A stretch of 64,000 nucleotides of DNA from Salinibacter grassmerensis (GCF_947077765.1 NZ_CAMTTF010000002.1:682001-746000), one strand, 5' to 3'; numbered from the stretch's first letter, positions 9,148-17,425 are shown. A program made the numbers and translations. The notes: generated by a model not told the origin, from the letters alone.

Positions 9148-9203
9148 ACTGGGGCTGTTGGTGGGTGCGTATTCGAGGCGTCGTTTCTGCCAGTGCCGCG
9201 CGG

Positions 9204-9497
9204 TCAGCCGCCGGCGATGGAGGGGACGATGGAGACCTCGTCGCCCGGCTCCAGGGCGGTCTCCACGCCGTCGCCGAACCGCACATCGTCGTCGCCGACG
9301 TAGATGTTCACGAACTGCCGCAGTTCGTCGTCCTCGTCGTAGAGGTTGTCGGCGAGATCGGGGTGCTGGTCCACGAGCGTGCGGAGGGCCGCGTCGACCG
9401 TCTCCGCCTCCACCTCAACGGCTGCCTGCCCGTCGGTGGCGGAGCGAAGGGGGGTCGGAATGCGGAGCGTGACGGTTGTGGTGTCGGTGGTGGGCAT
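9204..9497 (-). CDS. cysO: MoaD/ThiS-like sulfur carrier (CysO-like)
   Basis: The 97-residue product has a ubiquitin-like beta-grasp pattern and ends in the obligatory Gly-Gly (SIVPSIAGG). I chose the ATG at 9497 (MPTTDTTTVTLRIPTPLR), because the longer frame to 9554 adds a Phe/His/Pro-rich tail unlike the family. Its place between a JAMM protease and a MoeZ-like enzyme, with a cysteine synthase at the head of the cluster, identifies it as the carrier that delivers sulfide as a thiocarboxylate, as CysO does in mycobacteria. The sequence is very acidic. A molybdopterin MoaD role cannot be excluded from the sequence alone, but no other moa gene is nearby. Confidence 0.85.
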   Translation of the reverse strand: MPTTDTTTVTLRIPTPLRSATDGQAAVEVEAETVDAALRTLVDQHPDLADNLYDEDDELRQFVNIYVGDDDVRFGDGVETALEPGDEVSIVPSIAGG

Positions 9498-9557
9498 AGG
9501 GAGATGGGGAAAGGTTGGAAGGTGGAACGGGGGTAAGGAACGTGTGTGTGCCACGCG

Positions 9558-9995
9558 TCAGGTCGTTTCGGGAGCGAATGTGGCAATCTCCTCACGGTGA
9601 AATTCCGAGCGGTCCGGGGCGAGGGCCCAGGCGGTCAGGGCCTCCGGGACGCCGTCGTGGACGGAGACGATGACGTAGGTGAAGCCGGGAAAGGTGGCCT
9701 CCTCCAGGTCCGTCTCCGAGGGCCGCGCCGGGTGGTCGGGGTGGGAATGGTACACGCCCACCACGTCGAGGCCCTGCTCCTGCGCGGCCGCGTCCGCCTT
9801 ACGGTAGTCGTCGGCCGTGAGCTCGTAGCGCCGGGTCCGCTGCTCGGAGCGGCGGTTGGTGGCGTGGTGAAGGGCCGTCACGCGGTTGTCGCCGTCGTCC
9901 GCGACGGTGCCGAGCAAAAAGCCACACCCCTCTTCGGGGTAGGCGTCGGCGCCATGCCGGCGGATGTCGTCGAGGATTGATGTCGTCGTTTCCAT
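9558..9995 (-). CDS. mec: JAMM/MPN metalloprotease (Mec-like)
   Basis: The 145-residue protein is a minimal JAB1/MPN domain. It has the upstream Glu in YPEEGCGFLLG and the zinc motif H-x-H-x10-D (HSHPDHPARPSETD). Mec in mycobacteria is a zinc peptidase that releases cysteine from the CysO-cysteine adduct and regenerates the carrier. The gene order cysM-mec-cysO-moeZ and the close spacing make this the likely role here. The intervals are 74 bp to the synthase and 60 bp to the carrier. It is cytoplasmic, with no signal peptide. Confidence 0.88.
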   Translation of the reverse strand: METTTSILDDIRRHGADAYPEEGCGFLLGTVADDGDNRVTALHHATNRRSEQRTRRYELTADDYRKADAAAQEQGLDVVGVYHSHPDHPARPSETDLEEATFPGFTYVIVSVHDGVPEALTAWALAPDRSEFHREEIATFAPETT

Positions 9996-10069
9996 TGGGG
10001 GCAGCGTTGGTGAAAGAAGCCAGCCGATGCGCGGGACGCGATGCCTAGAGGCACGTCATTCCTCACGCG

Positions 10070-11020
10070 TCACTCCTCGTCCCAGAAATCGTCGCTCAGG
10101 TAGCGCGTGCCGGTGTCGCAGAGAATCGTGACGACGGTGCCGGCGTCGAGCGACCGGGCCACGTCGAGGGCGGCGGCCACGTTCGCCCCCGCCGACGGGC
10201 CGACCAGCAGCCCCTCTTCCTGCGCCAGTCGACGCGTCATGTCGACGGCCGCTTCGGTGGTACACGTGCGGTGAGCGTCGGCGAGGTCCGGGGCGTAGAT
10301 GCCGGGCACGATCGCCGTCTCCATGTGCTTCAGGCCCTCCAGGCCGTGCAGGGCCGTCTCCGGCTCCACGGCGACGCACTGAATTGACGTGTCGTGTGCC
10401 TTCAGGCGGCGCGTGACGCCTGTGAAGGTGCCGGTGGTGCCGAGGCCCGTCACGAAGTGGGACACATGTCCGTCCGTCTGGTCCAGAATTTCTGCGCCGG
10501 TGCCGTCGTAGTGTGCCCGCCAGTTGGCGTCGTTGTTGTACTGGTCGGGGTAGAAGTAGCGGTCCGGCTGGGCATCGACAATTTCTTTCACGCGTCGCTG
10601 AGCACCGTCCGTTCCCTCCATTGGGTCGGTCAGAATGAGTTCGGCCCCGTAGGCGCGCAGCACCTTCTTGCGCTCCGCGGAGGCGTTCTCGGGGAGGGCG
10701 AGGGCCACGTCCAGCCCCTTCGCTGCACCAATCATTGCGTAGGCGATGCCCGTGTTGCCGCTCGTCGCGTCGATAAGCGTCTGGTCGCGACGGAACGCGC
10801 CGGCGTCGAGCCCCGCCTCGACCATCCGGAGGGCGGGGCGGTCCTTCACCGAGCCGCCGGGGTTAAGGTGCTCCGCCTTGCCGTAGACCGCCACGGACTC
10901 CGGCAGATCATCGGCCACGCGGTCGAGCCGCAGGAGGGGGGTCTGGCCGATGTCGTCGACCAAGGACGACGCGGGCGGGGCGGCCGTCGACACGGATGGG
11001 GAGGCAGAAACCGTACTCAT
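10070..11020 (-). CDS. cysM: Cysteine synthase, PLP-dependent (CysM-like)
   Basis: The 316-residue fold-type II PLP enzyme replaces the leaving group of an activated serine with sulfur. The PLP lysine is Lys59 in NPGGSVKDRP. The substrate loop TSGNTG is at residues 86-91, and the phosphate-binding glycines are in VTGLGTTGTFTG. The clustered genes suggest it takes sulfur from the thiocarboxylated carrier, as M. tuberculosis CysM does with O-phosphoserine. By eye, the segment matching the phosphoserine-binding Arg of that enzyme reads GLKHM, with Lys in its place, so donor specificity is open. It is the first structural gene of the operon, and a Cys-rich leader with an attenuator-like hairpin ends 28 bp before its ATG. 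Confidence 0.9.
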   Translation of the reverse strand: MSTVSASPSVSTAAPPASSLVDDIGQTPLLRLDRVADDLPESVAVYGKAEHLNPGGSVKDRPALRMVEAGLDAGAFRRDQTLIDATSGNTGIAYAMIGAAKGLDVALALPENASAERKKVLRAYGAELILTDPMEGTDGAQRRVKEIVDAQPDRYFYPDQYNNDANWRAHYDGTGAEILDQTDGHVSHFVTGLGTTGTFTGVTRRLKAHDTSIQCVAVEPETALHGLEGLKHMETAIVPGIYAPDLADAHRTCTTEAAVDMTRRLAQEEGLLVGPSAGANVAAALDVARSLDAGTVVTILCDTGTRYLSDDFWDEE

Positions 11021-11048
11021 TGGCGTGGGGGAGGGGGCAAAAAGAAAA

Positions 11049-11076
11049 CGCCTCTCGCGGCGGGGCCGGAGAGGCG
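11049..11076 (-). terminator. Attenuator terminator in the cysM leader
   Basis: On the minus strand an 8-bp stem (CGCCTCTC with GAGAGGCG; arms at 11069-11076 and 11049-11056) is followed at once by TTTTCTTTTT and then, about 20 nt later, the cysM start. A terminator inside a leader, just before the first gene, is the hallmark of attenuation. Its promoter-proximal arm (11066-11075) is perfectly complementary over 10 nt to 11153-11162, which directly follows the Cys codons of the leader peptide and could form an antiterminator. Confidence 0.8.
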
Positions 11077-11105
11077 ATGGGCGCTAGCAATGTGTCGGGC
11101 GCAGG

Positions 11106-11252
11106 CTACCGTCCGGAGTCACAGACGGAGTGCGGGGCGCCGACAGGACGCGGCCTCTCCGGGAGAGAACAACATCGACACCAACAACGACACCGAACAG
11201 CCTCGGGGGCTGTCGTTGCACACGCCGCGATGGGACGACTGTGTTGGTGCAT
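11106..11252 (-). CDS. Cys-rich leader peptide of the cysteine operon
   Basis: A 48-codon frame starts with ATG at 11252-11250 and ends with TAG at 11108-11106. Codons 21-28 read Cys-Arg-Cys-Trp-Cys-Arg-Cys-Cys (all TGT), with further Cys at positions 11 and 44. Five Cys in eight codons, upstream of a cysteine biosynthesis operon and in front of a terminator hairpin, is the pattern of a ribosome-stalling leader. A GGGAAG-like ribosome-binding sequence lies about 10 nt before the ATG. Cys-rich upstream frames that respond to cysteine are known in mycobacteria. The stall-dependent switch proposed here is inference from base pairing, not shown directly. Confidence 0.75.
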   Translation of the reverse strand: MHQHSRPIAACATTAPEAVRCRCWCRCCSLPERPRPVGAPHSVCDSGR

Positions 11253-11278
11253 GGTGGGTACTTCCCGAAAGATGGACG

Positions 11279-11307
11279 AGTCTAGAATCTGAGGGCTGAT
11301 ACATCAA
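11279..11307 (-). promoter_or_regulatory. Candidate promoter of the cysteine operon
   Basis: On the minus strand TTGATG (11307-11302) and TAGACT (11284-11279) are separated by 17 bp. This would start transcription about 20 nt before the leader ATG. It is a consensus-based guess. Confidence 0.35.
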
Positions 11308-11395
11308 AAACCACACGGGCGTTCCGGACTGGGGCCGCTCGGCCCGCATCGTCACATTTTCCGGGCGGCCGCGGCCCCGAACGAGCCTCCCAAAC

Positions 11396-12940
11396 TCAAA
11401 TTTCGCCGGCCTTGGTGAGGGTCCGGACCTCCTCCACCCGCTCGGCGATGTCCTGCAGCTCCGCGTCGGACTTCCGTCGGACGTTGGCAAGCTGAAAGTT
11501 CATGCGCCGGTTGCCCGAGAAGGTCTCCTGGTGCCGATCCAGGAAGTTCCAGTAGAGCGACGTAAAGGGACAGGCCTCGTCCCCGACGGCCTTGTCCGGG
11601 TCGTAACGGCAGTGCGAGCAGTAGTTGCTCATCCGGTTGATGTACTTCCCGGACGCCGTGTACGGCTTGGTCCCCACGGTGCCCCCATCGGCGTAGAGGG
11701 CCATGCCAACCATATTGGGGGTGGAGACCCACTCCCAGGCGTCGACGTACATCGCCTCGTGCCATTCGTTCATCTGCTGCGGGTCGATGCCATAGAGCAG
11801 CCCGAACAGCCCCATCACCATGAGGCGCGGAATGTGGTGGGCGTATCCGTGCTCGCGGACCTGTCCTGTACACTCGCTCAGGCAGCGCATGTCGGTGTCG
11901 CCGGTCCAGTAGAACTCGGGGAGGTCTTCGGACGCCTCCAGGGCGTTGCGGTCTACGTACTCGGGGGCGTGCAGCCAGTAGACGCCCCGCACGAATTCGC
12001 GCCAGCCGAGAATCTGACGCACGAAGCCCTCCACCGCGTTCAGGGGGGCGTGGTCGTCGTGGTACGCCTCCTCGGCGGCCCGGACCGCGGTCATCGGGTC
12101 GAGCAGCTTGAGGTTTAGGGCACACGAGAGGCGCGAGTGGTAGAGAAAAGCCCGGCCCGTCCACATTGCATCCTGGTACGTGCCGAAGTTCGGCAGCCGA
12201 TGCTCCACGAAGTCCGCGAGGGCGGCGCGGGCCTGGGCGGGCGTGACCGGCCACCGAAACTCGTCGAGTGCCCCCGGTGCGTCGGCAAACTGAGTGCGGA
12301 CCAGGTCAAGCACGTCTTCGGTGATGGCGTCGCGCTCGAACGTGGGGCCCTCCGGCACCATCCCCGGCCCGTCCGACCCGAAGCTCTCCTGGTTGTCGTC
12401 GTCAAAGTTCCAGTCGCCCCCCACCGGGTCGCCGTCGTCGGTGACGAGGACATCGTATTCGCGTCGCCGCTCGCGGTAGAAGTACTCCAGCGTCAGCTCC
12501 TTGCGCTCATCGGCCCACTGCTCGAAGGTGTCGTGGGTGGCCAGAAAGTGGTCGTCGGCGTGAACATGGAGCGGGACGCCCATGTCCTCGCACACGGCCT
12601 CAATGGCGTCCAGGAGCTCCTGGCGCCCCGGCTCGGTGATGGCGACGCGCTCGGGCTGGTGCTCGGCAAGTTGCTGCCGCAGGAAGTCCGGGGCGTCCTC
12701 GGCCACGGACGAGGCGTCGGCCGGCTGGTAGTGGACAGTCCAGTCGTCCTCCCGCAGGTCCTCCCGGTAGTGACGCATCGCCGCGAGGCCGAGGGCCAGG
12801 CGCTGCTTGTGCTCGGCGTATCGGTTCCGGTTCATGTCCGCCTCCGTCATCGCCACGGCGTCGCGGTCCGGGTCGCCCTCGTGCAGGACGGTCGCGTCGC
12901 GGTCGAGCTGGTCCCGGAGGACAAAAATCAGGGTACGCAT
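11396..12940 (-). CDS. FeS-type (6-4) photolyase / deoxyribodipyrimidine photolyase-related protein
   Basis: The 514-residue protein belongs to the FeS-containing bacterial photolyase/cryptochrome branch. The N-terminal alpha/beta domain starts MRTLIFVLRDQLD. The C-terminal helical FAD domain contains GWREFVRGVYWLH and a final cluster of cysteines (YCSHCRYDPDKAVGDEACPF) with an upstream Cys near MRCLSEC, suitable for a 4Fe-4S cluster. Members such as PhrB repair (6-4) UV photoproducts. Strong sunlight in salterns fits this role. It is the third gene of a leftward series (fasciclin lipoprotein, SDR, photolyase) and ends 144 bp before the cysteine operon promoter region. Confidence 0.88.
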   Translation of the reverse strand: MRTLIFVLRDQLDRDATVLHEGDPDRDAVAMTEADMNRNRYAEHKQRLALGLAAMRHYREDLREDDWTVHYQPADASSVAEDAPDFLRQQLAEHQPERVAITEPGRQELLDAIEAVCEDMGVPLHVHADDHFLATHDTFEQWADERKELTLEYFYRERRREYDVLVTDDGDPVGGDWNFDDDNQESFGSDGPGMVPEGPTFERDAITEDVLDLVRTQFADAPGALDEFRWPVTPAQARAALADFVEHRLPNFGTYQDAMWTGRAFLYHSRLSCALNLKLLDPMTAVRAAEEAYHDDHAPLNAVEGFVRQILGWREFVRGVYWLHAPEYVDRNALEASEDLPEFYWTGDTDMRCLSECTGQVREHGYAHHIPRLMVMGLFGLLYGIDPQQMNEWHEAMYVDAWEWVSTPNMVGMALYADGGTVGTKPYTASGKYINRMSNYCSHCRYDPDKAVGDEACPFTSLYWNFLDRHQETFSGNRRMNFQLANVRRKSDAELQDIAERVEEVRTLTKAGEI

Positions 12941-13057
12941 GGGAACGCTGGAGAATGGAGGGAAGCACAGGGAAGTAGCCGGACGAGCCCAATCCCGGAG
13001 AGGAGCAACCGCCCGTGGGGCGATCCTGCGTGGGGGCGGGCGGAGCGTGCTCTCGCC

Positions 13058-13816
13058 TTATCCGGGCCGCACAGTGCCGAGTCCCCCGTCCACGCCGATG
13101 ACCTGTCCGGTGACCCAGTTGGTTTCGGGATCGAGGAGCCACGTGACGGCCGGGGCCACGTCCTCGGGCGTGCCCACGCGGCCCAGGGCGTGCATCTTCT
13201 CGGACTGCTTCCGGCCCGCCTCGGAGCTGAGGATCTGTTCCGACATCTGGCTCGCGAAGTTCTCACCGCCGCCGATGAGGCCCGGGGCCACGGCGTTTAC
13301 ACGGATGCCCCGGCCGGAGTAGGTGGCGGCCGCGGCTCGCATGAGGCCCGTGACGCCGCCCTTCGCCGCGGCGATCGCCTCGTGGTTCTTGAGGCCCGTG
13401 CGCGAAACGGCCGATGCCATGAGCACGATGGATCCGCCGCTGCGCATCATGGGACGACCGGCCGCCTTTACGGTGTTGAAGGCCGTGTCGAGATTCTTTT
13501 CGATCTGCGTCCGGTACTCGTCGATACTGGTGAGATGGGCGGGCTTGAGCAGGACCGAGCCGACGAAGTTGACGACCCCGTCGAGGCCCCCGTAGGTGTC
13601 GGTGGCGTGTGACACAGCGGCCTGCACCTGTTCGAACTCGGTGGCATCGAGGGGCATGGCGTCGCCGCCGGTGGCGGCCGCCAGGTCGTCTAGGTCGTCT
13701 TCCGACCGGGCCCCGAGGACAAGCTGTGCGCCGTCGTCGGCGAGCCGATGGGCCACCTCGGACCCGATGCCGCCGGTTGCGCCGAGAAGAAGATAGACGG
13801 GAGAATCAGAAGCCAT
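13058..13816 (-). CDS. Short-chain dehydrogenase/reductase
   Basis: The 252-residue protein is a classical SDR: N-terminal cofactor-binding LLLGATGGIGSEVA, the NFVG segment (the NNAG equivalent), a Ser in VLMASAVS and a C-terminal WVTGQVIGVDGGLG motif. The usual catalytic YxxxK appears as an altered segment, NHEAIAAAKGGV, in which Tyr is replaced by Glu or Ala and Lys is kept. Classical catalysis is therefore uncertain. The frame runs on upstream to 14425, but the SDR fold begins at the ATG at 13816. It lies 117 bp upstream of the photolyase gene. The substrate is unknown. Confidence 0.8.
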   Translation of the reverse strand: MASDSPVYLLLGATGGIGSEVAHRLADDGAQLVLGARSEDDLDDLAAATGGDAMPLDATEFEQVQAAVSHATDTYGGLDGVVNFVGSVLLKPAHLTSIDEYRTQIEKNLDTAFNTVKAAGRPMMRSGGSIVLMASAVSRTGLKNHEAIAAAKGGVTGLMRAAAATYSGRGIRVNAVAPGLIGGGENFASQMSEQILSSEAGRKQSEKMHALGRVGTPEDVAPAVTWLLDPETNWVTGQVIGVDGGLGTVRPG

Positions 13817-13934
13817 GGGACAGAAGGGAAGCTGTGAGGAGACGAACACCTCCTCCAAATCCGATTCCCCGTCCAGGTTCGACGGGACGAATACATATTC
13901 GTGGATCGTTACGGCCCCGGATGGAGAAGCCCCT

Positions 13935-14516
13935 TTAGGGCGCGTCGGACGCAGGAGCCCGAAGCACCGCGTCGACGACGTGGAGAAGCCCATTTCCCGC
14001 CTCGATATTGCCGTCGAGAATAGGAGTCCCGTCCACCAGGACGCCGCTGGAGACGGGGCGAAGCGAAAGCGTGTCGCCGCTCGCTGTGACCAGTGAACGA
14101 GGCCCCGAGCGTCCGTCCACCGCAATGCGGCCCTCCACGATGTGGCGGCCAAGGAGGGCGCGGAGCTGCTCTTGATCTTCCGCCAGGAAATTCTCAGTCG
14201 GCCCGGTGAGGCCTGCCGCGAAGGCGTCGTTCGGCGGGGCGAAGAGGGTGAAGGGACCGACGGTGGCCAACACAGAATCGAGGCGGGTGGAGTCGAGCGC
14301 CGCGCGCAGGACCGAAAACCGATCGTCGGTCGCCAGCATCCGTGGGATGGTCGTGCTGTCGGCCACGGGGGAACGGGAGGAAGCAGGGGGCGAGGGGGGC
14401 GAGCCATTGTCGGCGTCCGGGCCACACGCTACGAGTCCCAGAGAAAGCGCGACGACCACGACGACTGGGGCCGACCGCGCGTCCCGATGCCACATCCGCT
14501 TCAGTGCAGGGCGCAT
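13935..14516 (-). CDS. Fasciclin-domain lipoprotein
   Basis: The product is about 193 residues. It has a signal peptide and lipobox (VVVALSLGLVAC), a Pro/Ser-rich spacer, then one fasciclin (FAS1) domain: DSVLATVGPFTLFAPPNDAF for the first conserved block, LLGRHIVEGRI in the centre and GNGLLHVVDAVL at the end. FAS1 domains mediate adhesion in extracellular matrices. Several in-frame ATGs exist (14558, 14516, 14495); 14516 or 14495 gives the best signal peptide. It is exported and lipid-anchored, and is encoded upstream of the SDR in the same direction (118 bp gap). Confidence 0.8.
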   Translation of the reverse strand: MRPALKRMWHRDARSAPVVVVVALSLGLVACGPDADNGSPPSPPASSRSPVADSTTIPRMLATDDRFSVLRAALDSTRLDSVLATVGPFTLFAPPNDAFAAGLTGPTENFLAEDQEQLRALLGRHIVEGRIAVDGRSGPRSLVTASGDTLSLRPVSSGVLVDGTPILDGNIEAGNGLLHVVDAVLRAPASDAP

Positions 14517-14739
14517 TGGGGGCCTGGACAAACATCTGAGATGCATGACAACCCTCATATAAAACGGACCACGCGTTGGCGAACCTGGGGGCGGCCCTTA
14601 CACATTGATGGCCGGACGAGACGGCTGAAGGAGGCGGCCGGCGCCGGGAGGGCTCGACGGGTGAGGCGGTGCCGACCACGCTCGCCGGATCCGGGGACGC
14701 GGGCGAAGTGACCTGCGCCCTGTCCAACGTGACAAAGAA

Positions 14740-14770
14740 AAAGCCTGATCGGAAGTCCCGATCAGGCTTT
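14740..14770 (-). terminator. Rho-independent terminator of tRNA-Asn
   Basis: A 13-bp perfect stem (14740-14752 with 14758-14770) has a 5-nt loop, followed on the minus strand by TTTTCTTTG. It lies directly downstream of the tRNA. Confidence 0.85.
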
Positions 14771-14773
14771 CGG

Positions 14774-14845
14774 CTCCCCGGGCTGGATTCGAACCAGCGA
14801 CCGTGCGGTTAACAGCCGCATGCTCTGCCACTGAGCTACCGAGGA
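14774..14845 (-). tRNA. tRNA-Asn (GTT)
   Basis: On the minus strand the 72-nt sequence folds as a standard cloverleaf: acceptor TCCTCGG pairs with CCGGGGA (one T-G pair), a D-arm (GCTCAGTGGCAGAGC), anticodon arm GCGGCTGTTAACCGC with anticodon GTT, and T-arm CTGGTTCGAATCCAG. The 3' CCA is not encoded. A terminator follows. Confidence 0.95.
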
Positions 14846-15057
14846 ATCGAGCAAAATGTGGGGAAGAAGCAGGAGTGGCTGCCTCCCAAAATATCTGATT
14901 CGCGAAACGGCATGGTGCCGACCCGAGTTCCGATGGGTCCGGGTGCCGCCCGGGCCCTTCTTCCCGGCATAGCCCCTTGCACCGACGGATTGATTCTCTT
15001 TTCACGGGGTAGTCACCAGGGGCTGTGGCGAGCGGGCAGTGCAGGCCCCGCCCGGCC

Positions 15058-17127
15058 TTACTCTTCGAGCGAAGGTCCCCCGTGGCGACGGAACCACTCC
15101 AGCACGTGGGCGGCCTTGGCGGCCAGGTGACTCGGGCGGGCGGCGATGCTGTGCGAGGCGCCCGGGACGCGGACGAGTGCCGTTTCGACCTCGCGCAGCT
15201 TCAGCGCCTGATAGAACTGCTCCGACTCCGACATGGGCGTGCGGTAGTCGTTGGTGCCGGTCAGAAGCATGGTAGGCGTCGTCACGTTGTCGACGTACGA
15301 GAGGGGAGAGCGGTCCATGTAGTGCTCCTCATGGTTCCACGGCAGGCCGGGAAACCAGTACTTGACGCCGTAGGGGTACGAGTCGGCCGTCAGCGCCCAG
15401 CTGTACCAGTTAATCACCGGCTTCGCGGCCACGGCGGCGCGGAAGCGATCGGTGTGCCCCACGATCCAGGACGTCAGGACACCGCCCCCACTCCCACCGG
15501 TCACATAAAGCCGGTCCGCGTCGACGTAGTCGCGCTCCAGCACGGCGTCCACACCGGACATCAGGTCGTCGTAGTCGTGCCCGGGGTAGTCGTGGTGGAT
15601 GGCGTTGCCGAAGTCCTGCCCGTAGCTGGTCGAGCCCCGAGGGTTGGTGTAGAGCACCACGTAGCCGGCAGCGGCGTAGAGCTGCACCTCCGCGGAGAAA
15701 TAGGGGCCGTACGAGGCGAAGGGGCCGCCGTGAATTTCCAGGATGAGCGGATGCTCCTCCGACGCGTCGAAGCCCGGCGGCGTGACGATCCAGCCCTCGA
15801 TCGTGCGGCCGTCGTGCGAGGATTCGTACGTAATCTGCTCGACGGAGCCGAGGGGGAGTTGGTCGAACAGGTCGTCGTTCAGGGAGGTGAGGACCCGTGT
15901 CTCTCGTCCGGCCTGTGCCACCGCCACGTCGGCGGGGCGCTGGGGCGTGGCGTGCGTGAAGGCCACCCGGCCGTTCGACGCGAGGCTGAAGGAGCCGCTC
16001 GTGTAGGGCCGGCCGATGGAGGTGCCGCCCACGTTCGCCGCCACGGCGCGCCGGCCCCCGTCGAGCGCCACGCTGCCGATTTTGGTTGACCCCTCGTCCA
16101 CGTACTGAAAGACGATGCGCTCGCCGTTGGCCGTGAACGTTGGGTTTTGAACGTCCCGGTCGAAGCCCTCGGTTAAGAGGCGGGCATTGGTGCCGTCGCG
16201 GTCCATGACGTACAGCTTGGTCACCTGGTAGCCCTGCTCGCGGTCGTCGAAGCCGGTGTAGGCGATCGTGGAGCCGTCCGGGGAGAGGGCGACGTCGCCG
16301 TCGGGGCCCTGCCGGGTGGTAAGGGCCGTGACCGCGCCGCTCGTCACGTCCACGGCGTACACCTCCGTGTTGAGCGGATCCAGGCGCCGGTCCTCGTGCC
16401 GGTTGGCGCTAATCACGAGCGTCTCGCCGTCGGGCGTCCAGGTGGGGGTGCCGCCGTGGTCGTAGGGCCCGGTTGTGATCTGTCGCGGCGTGCCGCCCGA
16501 TGCCGACACCGTGAAGAGCTGCGTGTGGCCCCTCTCGGTGTACCCGCCGCCGTCGGAGCGGTAGTAGGTCTGGTCGATGTAGTCGGGCCGTTCGGCCCAG
16601 TCGGCGCCCTCTGGTGGGCTTGGCATTCGGGCGAAGGGCTCCGGCGTCGCCGGCACGAACATGGAAAAGGCCAGCCGATCCCCCTCTGGGCTCCAGGAGA
16701 GCCCGCCCGGCGACTCGTCAAGCTGCGTGATCCGGGCGGTCTGGCCGGTGTCCATCCACCGCACGAAGACCTCGGCCCCATCGCCCTCCGTGGAGGCCAC
16801 GTAGGCGACCCGATCCCCGCTGGGGGACCACCGGGGCTGGGACGCGTTTGTCTCGGGGGCGGTGATCGGGCGGTGGCCCGAGCCGTCCGCGTTCACGACC
16901 CAGAGCCGGGAGGCGCGGCGGTCGTCCATTCTGTCCATGAAGGTGCGGGCGTACACCACCCGGTCGCCGCTCGGCGAAATCTGCGGGTCCGACGCGTACT
17001 CCAGGTCAAAGACGTGCTCCAGGTCGAAGGCGAGCGAGTCCTGGGCGTACTGGGCCTGTGCGGGACGGCCAATCAGCGCGAGGCCCCCAAGGACGAGACC
17101 GACGACGAGAAGGCGTACACCACGCAT
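15058..17127 (-). CDS. S9-family prolyl oligopeptidase-like peptidase, secreted
   Basis: The 689-residue protein is an acylaminoacyl-peptidase/dipeptidyl aminopeptidase-type enzyme. A signal peptide (MRGVRLLVVGLVLGGLALIG, with Ala-x-Ala nearby) leads to a beta-propeller with TolB/PD40-like repeats (SPSGDRVAYV, SPEGDRLAFS, TPDGETLVIS, SPDGSTIAYT). The alpha/beta hydrolase domain from about residue 440 has the nucleophile elbow GGSGGG, an Asp in TGTNDYRTP and a His in PGASHSI. It should cleave short peptides in the periplasm. The ATG at 17127 is chosen because upstream residues do not form a signal peptide. It is a single-gene unit between two tRNAs. Confidence 0.9.
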   Translation of the reverse strand: MRGVRLLVVGLVLGGLALIGRPAQAQYAQDSLAFDLEHVFDLEYASDPQISPSGDRVVYARTFMDRMDDRRASRLWVVNADGSGHRPITAPETNASQPRWSPSGDRVAYVASTEGDGAEVFVRWMDTGQTARITQLDESPGGLSWSPEGDRLAFSMFVPATPEPFARMPSPPEGADWAERPDYIDQTYYRSDGGGYTERGHTQLFTVSASGGTPRQITTGPYDHGGTPTWTPDGETLVISANRHEDRRLDPLNTEVYAVDVTSGAVTALTTRQGPDGDVALSPDGSTIAYTGFDDREQGYQVTKLYVMDRDGTNARLLTEGFDRDVQNPTFTANGERIVFQYVDEGSTKIGSVALDGGRRAVAANVGGTSIGRPYTSGSFSLASNGRVAFTHATPQRPADVAVAQAGRETRVLTSLNDDLFDQLPLGSVEQITYESSHDGRTIEGWIVTPPGFDASEEHPLILEIHGGPFASYGPYFSAEVQLYAAAGYVVLYTNPRGSTSYGQDFGNAIHHDYPGHDYDDLMSGVDAVLERDYVDADRLYVTGGSGGGVLTSWIVGHTDRFRAAVAAKPVINWYSWALTADSYPYGVKYWFPGLPWNHEEHYMDRSPLSYVDNVTTPTMLLTGTNDYRTPMSESEQFYQALKLREVETALVRVPGASHSIAARPSHLAAKAAHVLEWFRRHGGPSLEE

Positions 17128-17284
17128 GAGAAGCAGAGACGGTTTTGAGGCAAGGACGAGTGCTCGTAACGTACGAACTGGGGGTGGCGAGTGCGAGTCT
17201 CCGCCCTGGGGGGCGGTCGGGTGTGTGGTAATTTCAAGGAACATTTCAGGAGGCCCAGGGCGTTGAGTAACTCCACATTTTGAT

Positions 17285-17372
17285 GCCCGAGTGGCGGAAT
17301 TGGTAGACGCGCGTGATTCAGGGTCACGTGGCCTTTACGGCCGTGGAGGTTCGAGTCCTCTCTCGGGCACCA
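17285..17372 (+). tRNA. tRNA-Leu (CAG)
   Basis: This is a class II tRNA with acceptor GCCCGAG/CTCGGGC, anticodon stem CGTGA/TCACG with loop TTCAGGG (anticodon CAG), a long variable arm and T-arm GAGGTTCGAGTCCTC. The 3' CCA is encoded at 17370-17372. Confidence 0.95.
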
Positions 17373-17375
17373 AGA

Positions 17376-17425
17376 AAAACGCCCCCCAGCGCCTCTGAAC
17401 GGCGACCTGAGGGGCGTTTTCTGTT
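17376..17425 (+). terminator. Rho-independent terminator of tRNA-Leu(CAG)
   Basis: AAAACGCCCC (17376-17385) pairs with GGGGCGTTTT (17411-17420), with inner CAG/CTG and CGCC/GGCG pairs. A TTTTCTGTTT tail follows. The stem closely resembles the one after tRNA-Leu(TAG) at 56908-56944. Confidence 0.8.

Noticed and set aside
11021-11395. A SAM riboswitch or T-box as the control element before cysM
   Set aside because: No riboswitch core or specifier-loop structure could be recognised, whereas a Cys-rich frame followed by terminator and complementary antiterminator segment explains the leader better.
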